Shown piece after piece: positions 48,121 through 57,919 of a stretch of DNA of 64,000 nt. The position numbers and the translations under genes are program-made. The notes beneath the pieces were generated by a model, which saw only the letters and a list, made by a program, of their open reading frames with translations, was not told where the DNA came from and searched no databases. This stretch comes from Roridomyces roridus. Lineage: Eukaryota > Basidiomycota > Agaricomycetes > Agaricales > Mycenaceae. The DNA lies in assembly GCA_029378245.1 (NCBI GenBank), contig JARKIF010000011.1:1798001-1862000 (forward strand), in the 5' to 3' direction. Position 1 is the stretch's first letter, and each line of letters opens with the position of its first letter.

Positions 48121-49706
48121 ATGTCTGATTACGACGACGACGAGAACTACTACTCTGACCCCGATGACAACTACATGGATGCCAACCCCCAAGAGTACGC
48201 ACTATTTGCAAAGCGCTTGGAGCGCGAAGAGTCGATTGCCCCTCAGCCGGCGCGTCGTCAGACTCGCAGCAGAGGACGCAAGCAGAAGGACGAAGGCCAA
48301 GAGAGGGAGCAGGAGAAAGAGAACGGTGCAGAGGGAGAGGGACAGGGACAGGGACAGGGACAGGGAGAGAACGAAGGTGTGTGTTTCTTACCAAGGGCCT
48401 CTGGGTGCCATTCGACCACCGTTGCAGTATCCGAGTACAACGATGGCAAGGGCATTCATTACATCATAAACTTGCACCCCCAACTACCTCCGCCGGCACC
48501 CAACGAGAAAAGACGCGTCAATGCTCGCGCACCGACCGTTAACAGCAACTTTTATGCCCATGAGGCCTCCTGCTTTGCAGAGATTCTTGACGAAGCCATC
48601 AAGGCTGTTGACCGCGATGAAACCACTCTCAATTTCAAGATCGTCAAAAATGAGCTGCGCACGGACCGTTTCACTCTCACCTACACTATCGCTCGCACCA
48701 GTTTCAAGGACATGCAGCTCAAGAATGAGACGGCTTTCAAGGCACTGCTAGATGCGGCCAAAGAAAAAGCAAAACCAGAAGCAAAACTAGACATGTACGA
48801 GTCTCCGTTGGCGCCGGTAAGAACACTGAGCTACACTGTACCGTGCTTTGGTCTGATAAACGGTAGTCGGCATCCAACACTACAAACGATGAGGGAACGG
48901 ATAAAGTGTCTCGCAAGCGCAAAGTTCGTCCTTCTTCTTCATGCTCGTACCTCGCAGTATCTGACTCGCCACTCTCGCTTTTCCAGGTACCGCCGGAGGA
49001 AGAAGAGTTGGCCGAATTTGTCACGCAGATTCAGGGCAACAATCGCTGCTCCGACAAATCATGCTCATCTCGCTTTTGCTTTGTCGGCAATCCCACTGCC
49101 AGCCACGTGCGTCTGACCCCCATCCTCCTTAACATATGGGCCTCGGCCATGGTGAGAGTATTGCCCGATTGAATTTGTCTCAGAGGCTGACGGCCTCAAA
49201 AGCTTGCAGACATGCCCGGAGTTGACGAGAATAATCCGCCCAAAGAGGAGAAGGACTTCTGGCAGAGACCGCAGCAGATCGGTGACATGGACGACATTGA
49301 ATCATTGGCACGACGTCGTGTTGCTGCAAACAAGGCCCAGACATCCCCCAATATCACCATCAACAACGATTACAGCTTTTTGGCCACACTCTTGCAGCCG
49401 CTCATCGGCAACCAACGTACCACCACCGCTACCAAGGGCCCCTCTACCCCCTCCCACTCGCGTGCTCACGGTGCTGGGTTTGCATCTCCCGCCAAGCCCG
49501 CTCGCATGACGATGATCGAATTTTGCAACGCGTTTGACCTTTCGGATGAAATTCAACGACGTTTGGCCTTTTTGAAACTTGCCGGCCCTCATCTTCTCGC
49601 CTACGTCGAGAATTCTCTGTTGGACAAGCATCTTGAGATTGGGCAACGGGCGGAGGTGCGCCATGCTGAAGCCGAGTGGCAGAAAGCGAAAACAAGTTTA
49701 TTCTAG
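48121..49706 (+). CDS. Second gene of the Tc1/mariner element, unknown function
   Basis: The start MSDYDDDENYYSDPDDNYMD opens a very acidic N-terminus, then a charged Gln/Glu/Gly-rich stretch (EGEGQGQGQGQGENE). A 51-nt intron (48377-48427) separates exon 1 from the conserved middle part (IHYIINLHPQLPPPAP, FAEILDEAIKAVDRDETTLN, RTSFKDMQLKNETAFKALLD). Further introns follow near 48820, 48925 and 49153. Next is a cysteine motif, RCSDKSCSSRFCFV, with LTPILLNIWASAM. The C-terminal helical part is MTMIEFCNAFDLSDEIQRRL with FLKLAGPHLLAYVENSLL. It ends at 49706. I recall similar proteins scattered through mushroom genomes without a known role. The last intron does not restore frame perfectly by one base. 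It could be a transposition co-factor or a captured host gene. Confidence 0.75.
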
Positions 49707-49768
49707 TTTGGGCGTGTACACTGCTTCTTGTTCCGTATCATGACACTGTATTCTATGCATGCAATACT

Positions 49769-50835
49769 CTAGATGAGTCCACTGTGTCTCCAGAAACCCC
49801 AAGTCATATTAGGTGTGATAATCTGGCACGCACGATACATCTCATAATAGGCCGCGGACGTAGAGTAGGCACCAATACCAATGCGGCGGAGGTGGGATTT
49901 GATCACAGACCAAGCTTGCTCGATTGGGTTGTATTGCGGAGAGTAGGGAGGGAGATACTCGATGCGGCAACCTGCAAGTATGTAGTTTGTAAATACAAGC
50001 AGCACAAAAAGTACAGTACTCACCAAAGGATTCAACAAGTTCTTGAATCTCATCAGAATGATGGATGCGAGCATTATCGAGGAGGAGAACACTGCGTGGA
50101 GCAGGATACGGATTCATCGCGGGTAGCTGCACCAAGTGAGGACGGGAATCAATGTGACTTCCAGAGGGCTCATACCACATCATTTTGCAAGAAATGGATG
50201 AAGGTTTCTCTATCAGCAGAGCCCTCTAGGACACGGGAAGCAATCATCCCGACATCAAGCGCAAGAGCACCGATGGTAGTGAGGCGGCGCTTTCGAACGT
50301 ACGGTGTGGAGACTTCGGCCCTGCGTCCCTTCGGAGCTCTTCCCCACAACCGACCATATGTGCGATCGTCCTTGGACATCTCATCAAGAGCAACGATGTA
50401 GTGAGCAGGATGGCGTGAGATCCGGTTGATGAAGAGACCCTCTGCAAGCGGATCCTTCTCCGAGGCCATCTTTTGGATATGTTTGAGGGAGAGTCCAGCG
50501 CGCTCAAAGGTGCGATGCACGGTAGAAATGTGGACAGGCATGTGCCGGTATTTCTCCAGGAAGTGCTGGTACTCGTCAAGAAAGTAGCATGGGTTGTGGC
50601 GGGCAAGTTTGAGTAGATAGTTGGAGTCTTGTGTGTGGAGAAGGCGAGGACGCCCGCGTCCAATAGCTGCGGCCTTGGCGACACTCCCCGTCGTGCGGAA
50701 GCGGCGTACCGTCCGACCGAGTGTGCGCACCGAAAACCCACATAATTGCGCAATTTCGGGGCGGCTATCGCGTTTTCGATTCAAGAGACGAAGGGCTATG
50801 ATCTTTGCTGAATCCTCGATGCGTCGGTTAGGCAT
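49769..50835 (-). CDS. Tc1/mariner (IS630-type) transposase, DD34E
   Basis: The start at 50835 (MPNRRIEDSAKII) is followed by a helix-turn-helix region (EIAQLCGFSVRTLGRTVRRF) and a second one ending PVHISTVHRTFERAGLS. The catalytic core has all three acids: VALDEMSKDDRTYGRLWG, SVLLLDNARIHHSDEI and LPPYSPQYNPIEQAW, with 34 residues between the second D and the E. Two short introns (about 50123-50171 and 49969-50022) splice in frame, and the protein ends FWRHSGLI at 49769. The usual mushroom DDE_3 layout is complete. It should cut and paste the surrounding element at TA sites. Confidence 0.93.
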
Positions 50836-50942
50836 AGTGGAGGACGTCGAGGATGGCGGCGGAGGCAAGGCGGAGGCAAGGGCGACAGCTGGCATTACGT
50901 ACTGCACGAACAGCCACATGTCGGCGCTAATCAAAACTTTTT

Positions 50943-51827
50943 TTATTTCCGCGATCGGACATTATTTTTGCAAATTGCAATAAAGATTTTGTCTATAGTG
51001 GCTCTTACTCTCTCAATATTTATGAAGGTTGTCTTACGGTGTGGTTTGCTGTACCTCATTTTCAGGATTTTTGTGAATACCGTTTGCGAGCCATGCTGAA
51101 GTTGCATGCCAGGATTATTGAACATGATAGCAGATGCTGTGTCAATTTCAATTTCTTCAAAGTCTTCACCATGGAGTGTAGTTGCCAAATTCTGTTCGGT
51201 CTGTTTGAATTGTACCTTATGTGTACGTTCACGCAAGGCAGCAATAGCTGCTTGAAATACAGGGAAGGCAGGATTGGTCATAAGATTTTCATACTTGATT
51301 CGATTCTTTACTAGGACTTCGGGAAGCACTTTGGAACGAGTGCAGATTAGCAGTTCAGAATTGTGCTCAGTCCGTTGGAGGGCAATAAGCAGGCCCGCAA
51401 GCCAGGCTGTATTAGAGTTGAGGGCTATGCTAGAGTCACTAAAGGTAACATTGAACCTCTCATTTGAATTGGGTGCTTGTGCCATGAGTCCCAGGACACT
51501 TGATCTTATTCCAACTTCAATTTTTGGATTGTGGCCCCCTGCATTCAGGACCTTTGCATATATGTGGATTTCTCTCTTCACTACTTGGGCATCAGGGCAG
51601 AACTTTCTCTTAGCCGCAATTCTCTTTGAAAGGTTTTCATCTGTGAAGATACGGCACCCACCTGCAACATTTTTCAGGTAAAATTCAGGGTCAAAGGTGA
51701 AAATTTTGTTTACTGAAACTTCTGCCTGGTTTGCCTCCTTGATTTCATCTGTCAGCTTTATTTCATCCTCTTCTCCTGGCTTGTCAAAAACAGGACTCCA
51801 TTTAGGAGTTAGACTAAACACAAGCAT
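50943..51827 (-). pseudogene. LINE C-terminal RNase H-like part, truncated by transposon
   Basis: Read after the second TGA, this frame includes an RNase H-like fold (IHIYAKVLNAGGHNPKIEVG, NTAWLAGLLIALQRTEHNSE), but the first catalytic Asp expected in a D-G-S/A motif is not present. The reading frame runs straight into the right TIR of the Tc1/mariner element (IAICKNNVRSRK is TIR-encoded). The natural C-terminus is therefore lost or lies beyond 47982. Confidence 0.7.
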
Positions 51828-51875
51828 TTTCGCAGTTTTTATGCATGCCCCTGGCTCAAGGCACCTTAGTTCATG

Positions 51876-53753
51876 TCAATCATGTTTACAGTCACTACAT
51901 GCACAGTTTTTTCTCCCTGAACCATCATTATTGGTAAGGTGTCTAGTGTTTGAATTCTCCCTATTTGCAATTAGAAGTGCATCTTCAACTAGTTTGACTC
52001 CATGGTTTTCCCTCAAACATGGTGCAGATTCTCTCCTTAAGGCCTTCTTATGGAGCGCTGGGTCAGCACCAACGTGGTCCCAGATGGGCATTTTCAACTG
52101 GACCTCTTCTTCGATTGCAAGGCCATTGTAAATGAATCCGTGCTTTCTTGCAGATTTGATCATTCTTTTTATCTCATGTGGTAGTTTTGTCTGTTTAGAA
52201 ATTGGGAGGTGAATATTCTGGAGAAAAATGTTGACCGCCATTCCTTCTGGCTTATGAATGTAGCTATCTTCCAAGACTCTGATTATAAGCTGGTCAACAA
52301 GGAAGCACCACATTGGTCTATCTTCTCCTTGCGTCATGTAGACTTTAAGATTCCATAGGTCAATTGCTTCATTTCGGGTTTTAATATCCAAGATATCACG
52401 TCCACCATGTGCAATTGGCAGGCGCATGGTATCATGTCCCACTCGAGCTTTTTCTCCTTCCCAAATAAAAGCATGCAGCTTGCGCTCGAGTGTGTCTTCA
52501 ATTTCATCTGGCATACTTTGGCTTCTTGTCAGATATTGTGTGCGCCCACCAAAATGCATGTTGGTGACATGACACTTCCCTTCTAGCCCGGGGCTTGTAC
52601 GCATCCATCTTGCCACATCCCCATCTATTTTCTCCAGTATTGACGGCCACGGGGTCATGTAGCTAATTTTATTTCCCAGGAACGCTCCTAGCATTCTGAA
52701 ACTCTGGCCATCACCAAGAATTAGAATTTTTTCATCAATGAACCCAGAGTCTGGGTCTTCATTTAGCTTGCGTTGAAGGATTACCTTGGCCCGGTACTCA
52801 GTGCTTCCAAAGGGGACTACCACTGTTTTTGCTTCATTGAATTTTGCACCTGAGGCCATTTTCCAAAGATTGAGTATACTCCACAGCTCACTCCAGGAGT
52901 CTGAATGTAATAGGTATATTGTTGTGTCATCTGCAAACAGTGACATTAGAAGTCTCCGGTCTATACCGGGGATTTGGATTCCCTGGAGACTTGACACCCT
53001 TATAAGGCATGCAAGTGGCTCAATTGCTAAGTTGAACAGTAGGCAAGACAGTGGGTCTCCTTGTCTCACTCCTCTTGTAACAGTGTAGGGGGTACTCAGT
53101 TCACCGTTGATCATTACTGTAGTTTTTGCTCCAGAGTATAGGATCATGACTGTATTTGTAAACGGCAGGCGCATGTGTATTAGAACAGTTCGAAGATAGT
53201 TGTGGTCAATTTTGTCATATGCTTTTTCTTGGTCCAGTGAGACTAGAATCCCTTGCTCATCAGTGGCATCCGCATAGTCGAGAAGGAATTTGGCTAATTT
53301 CACCTGGTCCTCAATTCTTCGGCCCTTCATGAAGCCAGCTTGGTCAGGATGTACAAGGGAACCTGCCACAGTCATCAGCCGTAAGGAGTAGATTTTGGTC
53401 ATTAATTTGTAGTCTGTATTCAGGCAGGTTATGGGGCGGTAGTTTGAAACAAATGCTTTGTCGCCTTTTTTGTATATTGAGCACATCCATCCAAGGTGGA
53501 AAGATGATCCTTCGTTGAGTCCAAAGCTTTCTATATCACTATAGAGCTTCTGTAGGAAGCCAATCACATTGAAAACCTTTTTGCCATTGTCGGTGCTCCG
53601 ACAGTATTTCAGGTCTAACATCTTGTAGAATTCATAGGGGATACCATCCATCCCAGCTGCCTTTCCATTATTGGAAAGTCTCAGAGCTTCACGGACACTG
53701 TCCTCAGTGAACTCGGTATCCATCTTTTTAAACTCATCTTCTGACAGGTGCAC
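51876..53753 (-). pseudogene. LINE reverse transcriptase domain
   Basis: The frame opens at 53753 and carries NNGKAAGMDGIPYEFYK, YRPITCLNTDYKLMTKI, QAGFMKGRRIEDQV, SLDQEKAYDKIDHNYL, GVRQGDPLSCLLFNLAIEPL and the catalytic LMSLFADDTTIYL. These are the ordered RT motifs of LINEs. A C-terminal NCACSDCKHD motif precedes a TGA at 51876. The RT core itself is unbroken for over 600 residues. Confidence 0.9.
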
Positions 53754-53840
53754 ATCACACGAGTTTAATGTTACATTTGTTGCAAAGACTTGATCATATG
53801 CATCTGGTTTGTCCTTTTCTTGTAATGTTTCATGGTAGTT

Positions 53841-55716
53841 TCAGGCCAGTTCTGCCATTGACTTGGAGCTTGTCTCATACTGTGCACGTGGCTCTGCCTG
53901 ATTGTTCTTTCGAAACTCGAATATTGATTCTTTCGGCTTGTAGCCATGTGAAGACTTTGTCCAGTTCTTCGTTTGGAGAGATTCACCCTCAATTTGGAAT
54001 CGAGCTTCACGGAGCTCCCTCTTCTTAGCTGCACGCTCATCAACTGCACTCTGGATCTTACTGTCCAGTAAGTAGGCGGACATGTTTCTCTCTTCCAGTG
54101 GGATTGTTTCATCGTGAATAATCAAGTGCAGTTGCACCTTCCATGTGTGTATCTGACGGTCTAGGTCACCTTCAACAAAACGTGTGCAATGTTGTCCATG
54201 CTCTGTTATCATACCTTTGAGATCATGACTGATTGTCTGAATGTTCAGGTTAGATACTCGATTTTCCTTTTTTAAGTTTTCCGGTTTCTCTTCCGCTTCG
54301 AGGCCTAGTTCATTTACTTTGTCCATAAATTTATTTAAGGTTAGCAGGTAGAGTGGAAGTGCCCATCGGCCTTTTCCTTGTAGATTTTCGCGCCTGGGGC
54401 AATATTCGACAGTGACTAGTAGATGGTTGGATTTGACTGCATGTCTGTGGATACCCCAATTTCTATAATGGTGTCCCGTGCCGCTAGCAATACACAGTCT
54501 GTCAAGACGTGAATACGAGAGATGAAGTTCCCCAGTTTGGGCATCAGTCCGCTTCTGGATACAGGTATAGTCTCTTTTATCTGGGAAAGTGGATCTCCAT
54601 CCATCCTCTAGGCGGAGGAGATCTTTAAGTCGCTTCCACGCGTTAGGTACAGGGTCATCAATTCCGGAGTTACGGTCTCGCCCTTCTTCCACAAAATTCC
54701 AGTCACCCAGTGAGTCATCGGGTAGTGGGATGTCTTTATTCTTTGCCCAGATTTCCCATAGTCGAATCCACAACATGGTTCGTTCTTTTTGGGTATTGGG
54801 TGCATACACATTCAATATAACCTTAGGGTCTGCTCCCTTTATAGGTACAACTATAAGAAGTGCACGGCCAGGTATCAGCTCATATTTCACCACATTTTCA
54901 GTATCAACCAGGGCTTTGTTGAGTATGAAGGCAACCCCTGCCACAGCGTTGGGCTTCTCGGGGTCCCCAGAGTTTATAATTTTAAACCATCGATAGAAGA
55001 CTTCCTGAAATTTCTCCGCAGCCTCATGGTCCATATGCGACTCTTGAGTCCCTAGGACCGCCAATTTATGCTCATCAATTGTACTCTTGACATCTCGGAA
55101 TTTATGCCGACTGTCATCCATAGATCTGGACGCCTCTCGCCCTGCTAAGTTCAGGCTTCCCAATTTTAATGCCAAGCGAACAAACTTTTTCTGCATTAAT
55201 CGACTCCCAGTCGTAGACCATAATGTCGTCTTGTGAATCTTGTATCTGCCCAGTGGGCCTATTTGAATTTTGATTTGGAGGATCTTCAGAGTCTGAGACC
55301 TCACTGATTGCACGCTTCTTCCCTCTGGGTCGGGCATTGACCGCCACTCCACTTTCAACACTCGACACAGAAGAAGATGATGAACCACTTGCGTTTGCGG
55401 CATTATGACCATCACTCTCCCTAACTGGAGACAGCCATGGAGAGTGACTTGATGTTACCACATTCGCCAGGGTTCGTGGTGTGAGCTCTTCACTTGTCTC
55501 TGCGGTAGCCAGAGCCACCGAACTACCACAGGCAGGGTCGCGCAAAGGTAAGTCAGGGCTAGGCCCCGTATCACCCCAACTCTTGCTGTGGGAACACTGC
55601 TCCGGACTCACAAGCCGCAAGCACTCGTGTGAGGGCTGTACCACGTCCCCAAAACCCTCCCGTGCACCAGGAGGGCCCTCGGTACGAAAATCGGTTTCGT
55701 TTGGTTGTGTCTGCAT
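53841..55716 (-). pseudogene. LINE N-terminal region and endonuclease domain
   Basis: The first frame (55716-55114) is Ser/Pro-rich and ends near GIKIG. The endonuclease continues in the next frame: LGSLNLAGREASRSMDD, LAVLGTQESHMD (catalytic Glu), VYAPNTQKERTML, SLGDWNFVEEGRD and YSRLDRLCI. The final catalytic triplet, normally S-D-H, reads S-N-H (AVKSNHLLVTVEY), so the enzyme is probably dead. The frame ends in TGA after SMAELA at 53841. Confidence 0.82.
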
Positions 55717-56718
55717 ATTTGGTGGGTGCGATTTAGGACCGCCGTCCGGGTGCGGCTCTTGTCAGTGTTGACAATGCTGCACAATTGCTTGGTTCTTTCA
55801 CAGATATGGCAGGGGAAGAAGAGTTAAATGCAGCAAATCCCCTTCAAACCGTGTATTTTTATTGGAATCAAGTGGGTGCCTGCATAATGGATCTTGAAAT
55901 CAATGCTACCCATAGTCGGACCACTCTCCAAACTCGGAAGAACAAAATCTAGATATATAAATTTAAAGTAGACATTACAAATAAACTCTCGTGTCTACGG
56001 GACTAAGCCGCCTCGCAAGTCACGTGATTTGATCTGGCCATCAGGATGCCAAGCCGCATCCGGTTAGAATGGAAGGGGAGGGAAGTGGGAGGTGTGGATG
56101 GGTGGCCACAGGGTTTATCCGCAGAGAAGATGAATGTTGGGAGGGCTCACCGGGCTGAATGCAGGCATGTAACGAGCGGCGGACCGCGGTAGTCGTGGGT
56201 ACACATGGTCCGTGCGTGGATACCGATGGTTATCGATAAGGGTCGTCGACGTGGCATTTCAATCCGGGTCCCCGGGTCCGTCGTTGGGTCGGGGTCGTAG
56301 AGGTAGCGGAGGTGGGAGAGTAGGGGCCAAAGGCCATTGTGCCGAGCACAGAGATAATCATATAATTGGGCATGAAAGCCAGGGCATATATCGCCCACGA
56401 GCGTAGCGAGCGCTCGTTGCCAACATGGCTTTGGCACGACACAGGGTGGGGGCTCCCGCATGGTGTCGGCCTGGCTACTTCCTCGCCGCGAGGAAGAGCT
56501 CTCCATTGACTTTGGGCCACTCATGCTCGCTACCGACGCCGACAACGAGTCTGCGCGGCAATGATCATGGTGGTCCGGATCAAGGAGTCCCGTAACCATT
56601 CCTTCCGTCTCCATGTACACAGCCAAGTGTTGGGCTGTAAATAGGCGCCAATCGGAATGTTGTCAAGGCTGTGGAATGTGCCGCCGTAACGACCCTTTCT
56701 TCCCTACATCCCTACCCT
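55717..56718. other. No supported gene; LINE 5' side and flank
   Basis: The first part may be the LINE 5' untranslated region. The minus-strand frame 56147-56626 is open for 159 residues but has no recognisable feature. Confidence 0.4.
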
Positions 56719-57095
56719 CATAAAGCTGTAGGGGGGGCAAGCGGCAAGGCCTGCTACCGAAAGCGGCAATGCGTGAACATCCAGCCCGTTTTCTCGCAAT
56801 TTTCTCAAGGACAACAAGTTCCACCAAGACCGTATAGTAATTCTTGTTCTCAGATTCAGGCTCAGGGAAAGAACGAAAACAACCACATTAAATTGTGGGT
56901 GAGGACGGGCGGCGCGTTGCATTCGTGTACATCCACGACGTTGCAATGATCGCTCGTCCGTGCGCCGCTTCGCGCCGCACTCCCTCGCTCCTGCCCACCA
57001 AGAAGGCCTTGAGTCAGAAAATGTGAGTTGAAAGCCAAGGAGAGAGGAGAGGAGGAAAATACAGCTACGCGCCGCACTCCCTCGCTCCGCAGCCC
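56719..57095. repeat. Dispersed non-coding repeat, copy 1
   Basis: Box 1 (aaagctgtaggg...ggcaagcggcaaggcctgctacc, from 56722) and box 2 (56951-56990, cgctcgtccgtgcgccgctt and the following cgcgccgcactccctcgctc) recur in the same order and at similar spacing at 62985-63279. A partial box 2 lies at 57068-57092. Confidence 0.8.
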
Positions 57096-57919
57096 TTTGC
57101 AAAACAAATGGTGTCCATTTCTGATTTTCAAGTCAGAGAACATGGGACACTTATCATGTTGGTATGTGAAGTATCTCTGCAGCTACAAGTGCGACCCGAG
57201 CTATTGAATCGTAGGCGTTCTGCGGAGTAACATGTAATGTTGTCGGTGGTCCCATCGTCCGGCTGATGTTTGGTCTTCAGCTGTGTCAGGCTCCCCCGGT
57301 GCTTCCCACAAGGGACCGCAGGAGCTCTTGATGATGAAATGGTGCACCCTCAGCCCAGGATAAAGAGCACAGGTGAGTAGACCATAGCAGACTGACGATT
57401 GGTGAACAAGGCAACAAGTTAGCCGTGGGTGTGGCCGCTGGCGTCGGTTGGGCGTCACTGAAACTGCCAGTGGAGAGGGCGGGAATCCGGATAAGGGCAG
57501 CCGGGCTTGTCAAGCCTGATTCATGTTCAATTAAATTGGTTGGTGCTCGACCCAGCTTTCAAATGTGGAGGCGCCCGGGAAGGCGGCGGTCGACATTGGG
57601 TCGAGAGGCGGAAAGCAAGAGCAAGCCCTTCGAAAGGGGTTACTCTGACACTCCTGGGATTTCCATCGGCAAAGAACCCGACATCTGTGCATGACATTTG
57701 CACAGATGTTGAAAGATCTGTCGGATACGACTGCTCCCGGAAGTTGAGGTCATCACTATTGTGTTGGGGGCGCGGCAATCATCGGCTTCACGCCAACCTC
57801 ACGCAGCATTTGGCTGGATGCATCAGTGCTGACGCGAAAACTACTTACAAAAACGTGATGGCCCGCAAAAACCAAAAATTAGGGCGCCCTATAGAAACCT
57901 GTACCTAACGGTATCAGGA
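57096..57919. other. Upstream side of the second kinase-like gene
   Basis: Open frames on both strands (57201-57778) show no recognisable feature. The gene promoter should lie near 57800-57919. Confidence 0.4.

Larger units (their letters stand above)
47983..50980. mobile_element. Complete 2,998-bp Tc1/mariner-type transposon with two genes
   Basis: Terminal inverted repeats of 86 bp (47983-48068 and 50895-50980) begin TTGCAATTTGCAAAAATAAT and differ at about one base. Both ends abut TA (47981-47982 and 50981-50982). Inside lie an intact IS630/Tc1-mariner-type transposase on the minus strand and a second multi-exon gene on the plus strand; the two face each other. Near-identical repeats and an uninterrupted transposase indicate a young, possibly still mobile copy. 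Confidence 0.93.
50981..55716 (-). mobile_element. Decayed LINE (non-LTR retrotransposon), CpG-depleted
   Basis: From 55716 down: an N-terminal region, an apurinic-type endonuclease, a reverse transcriptase, a Cys/His motif and an RNase H-like part. The order is that of EN-RT-RNH LINEs known in fungi. The body is broken by a frame change near 55150, a TGA at about 53841 and a TGA at about 51876. It is very poor in CpG and rich in TG/CA compared with neighbours. Its 3' end is cut by the Tc1/mariner element at 50980. No poly(A) tail was recognised beyond that element. Confidence 0.88.

Noticed and set aside
53768..54028. Plus-strand frames inside the LINE
   Set aside because: Antisense to the reverse transcriptase and endonuclease frames.
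56147..56626. Minus-strand frame of 159 codons
   Set aside because: Open but without homology features; GC-rich sequence makes chance frames likely.
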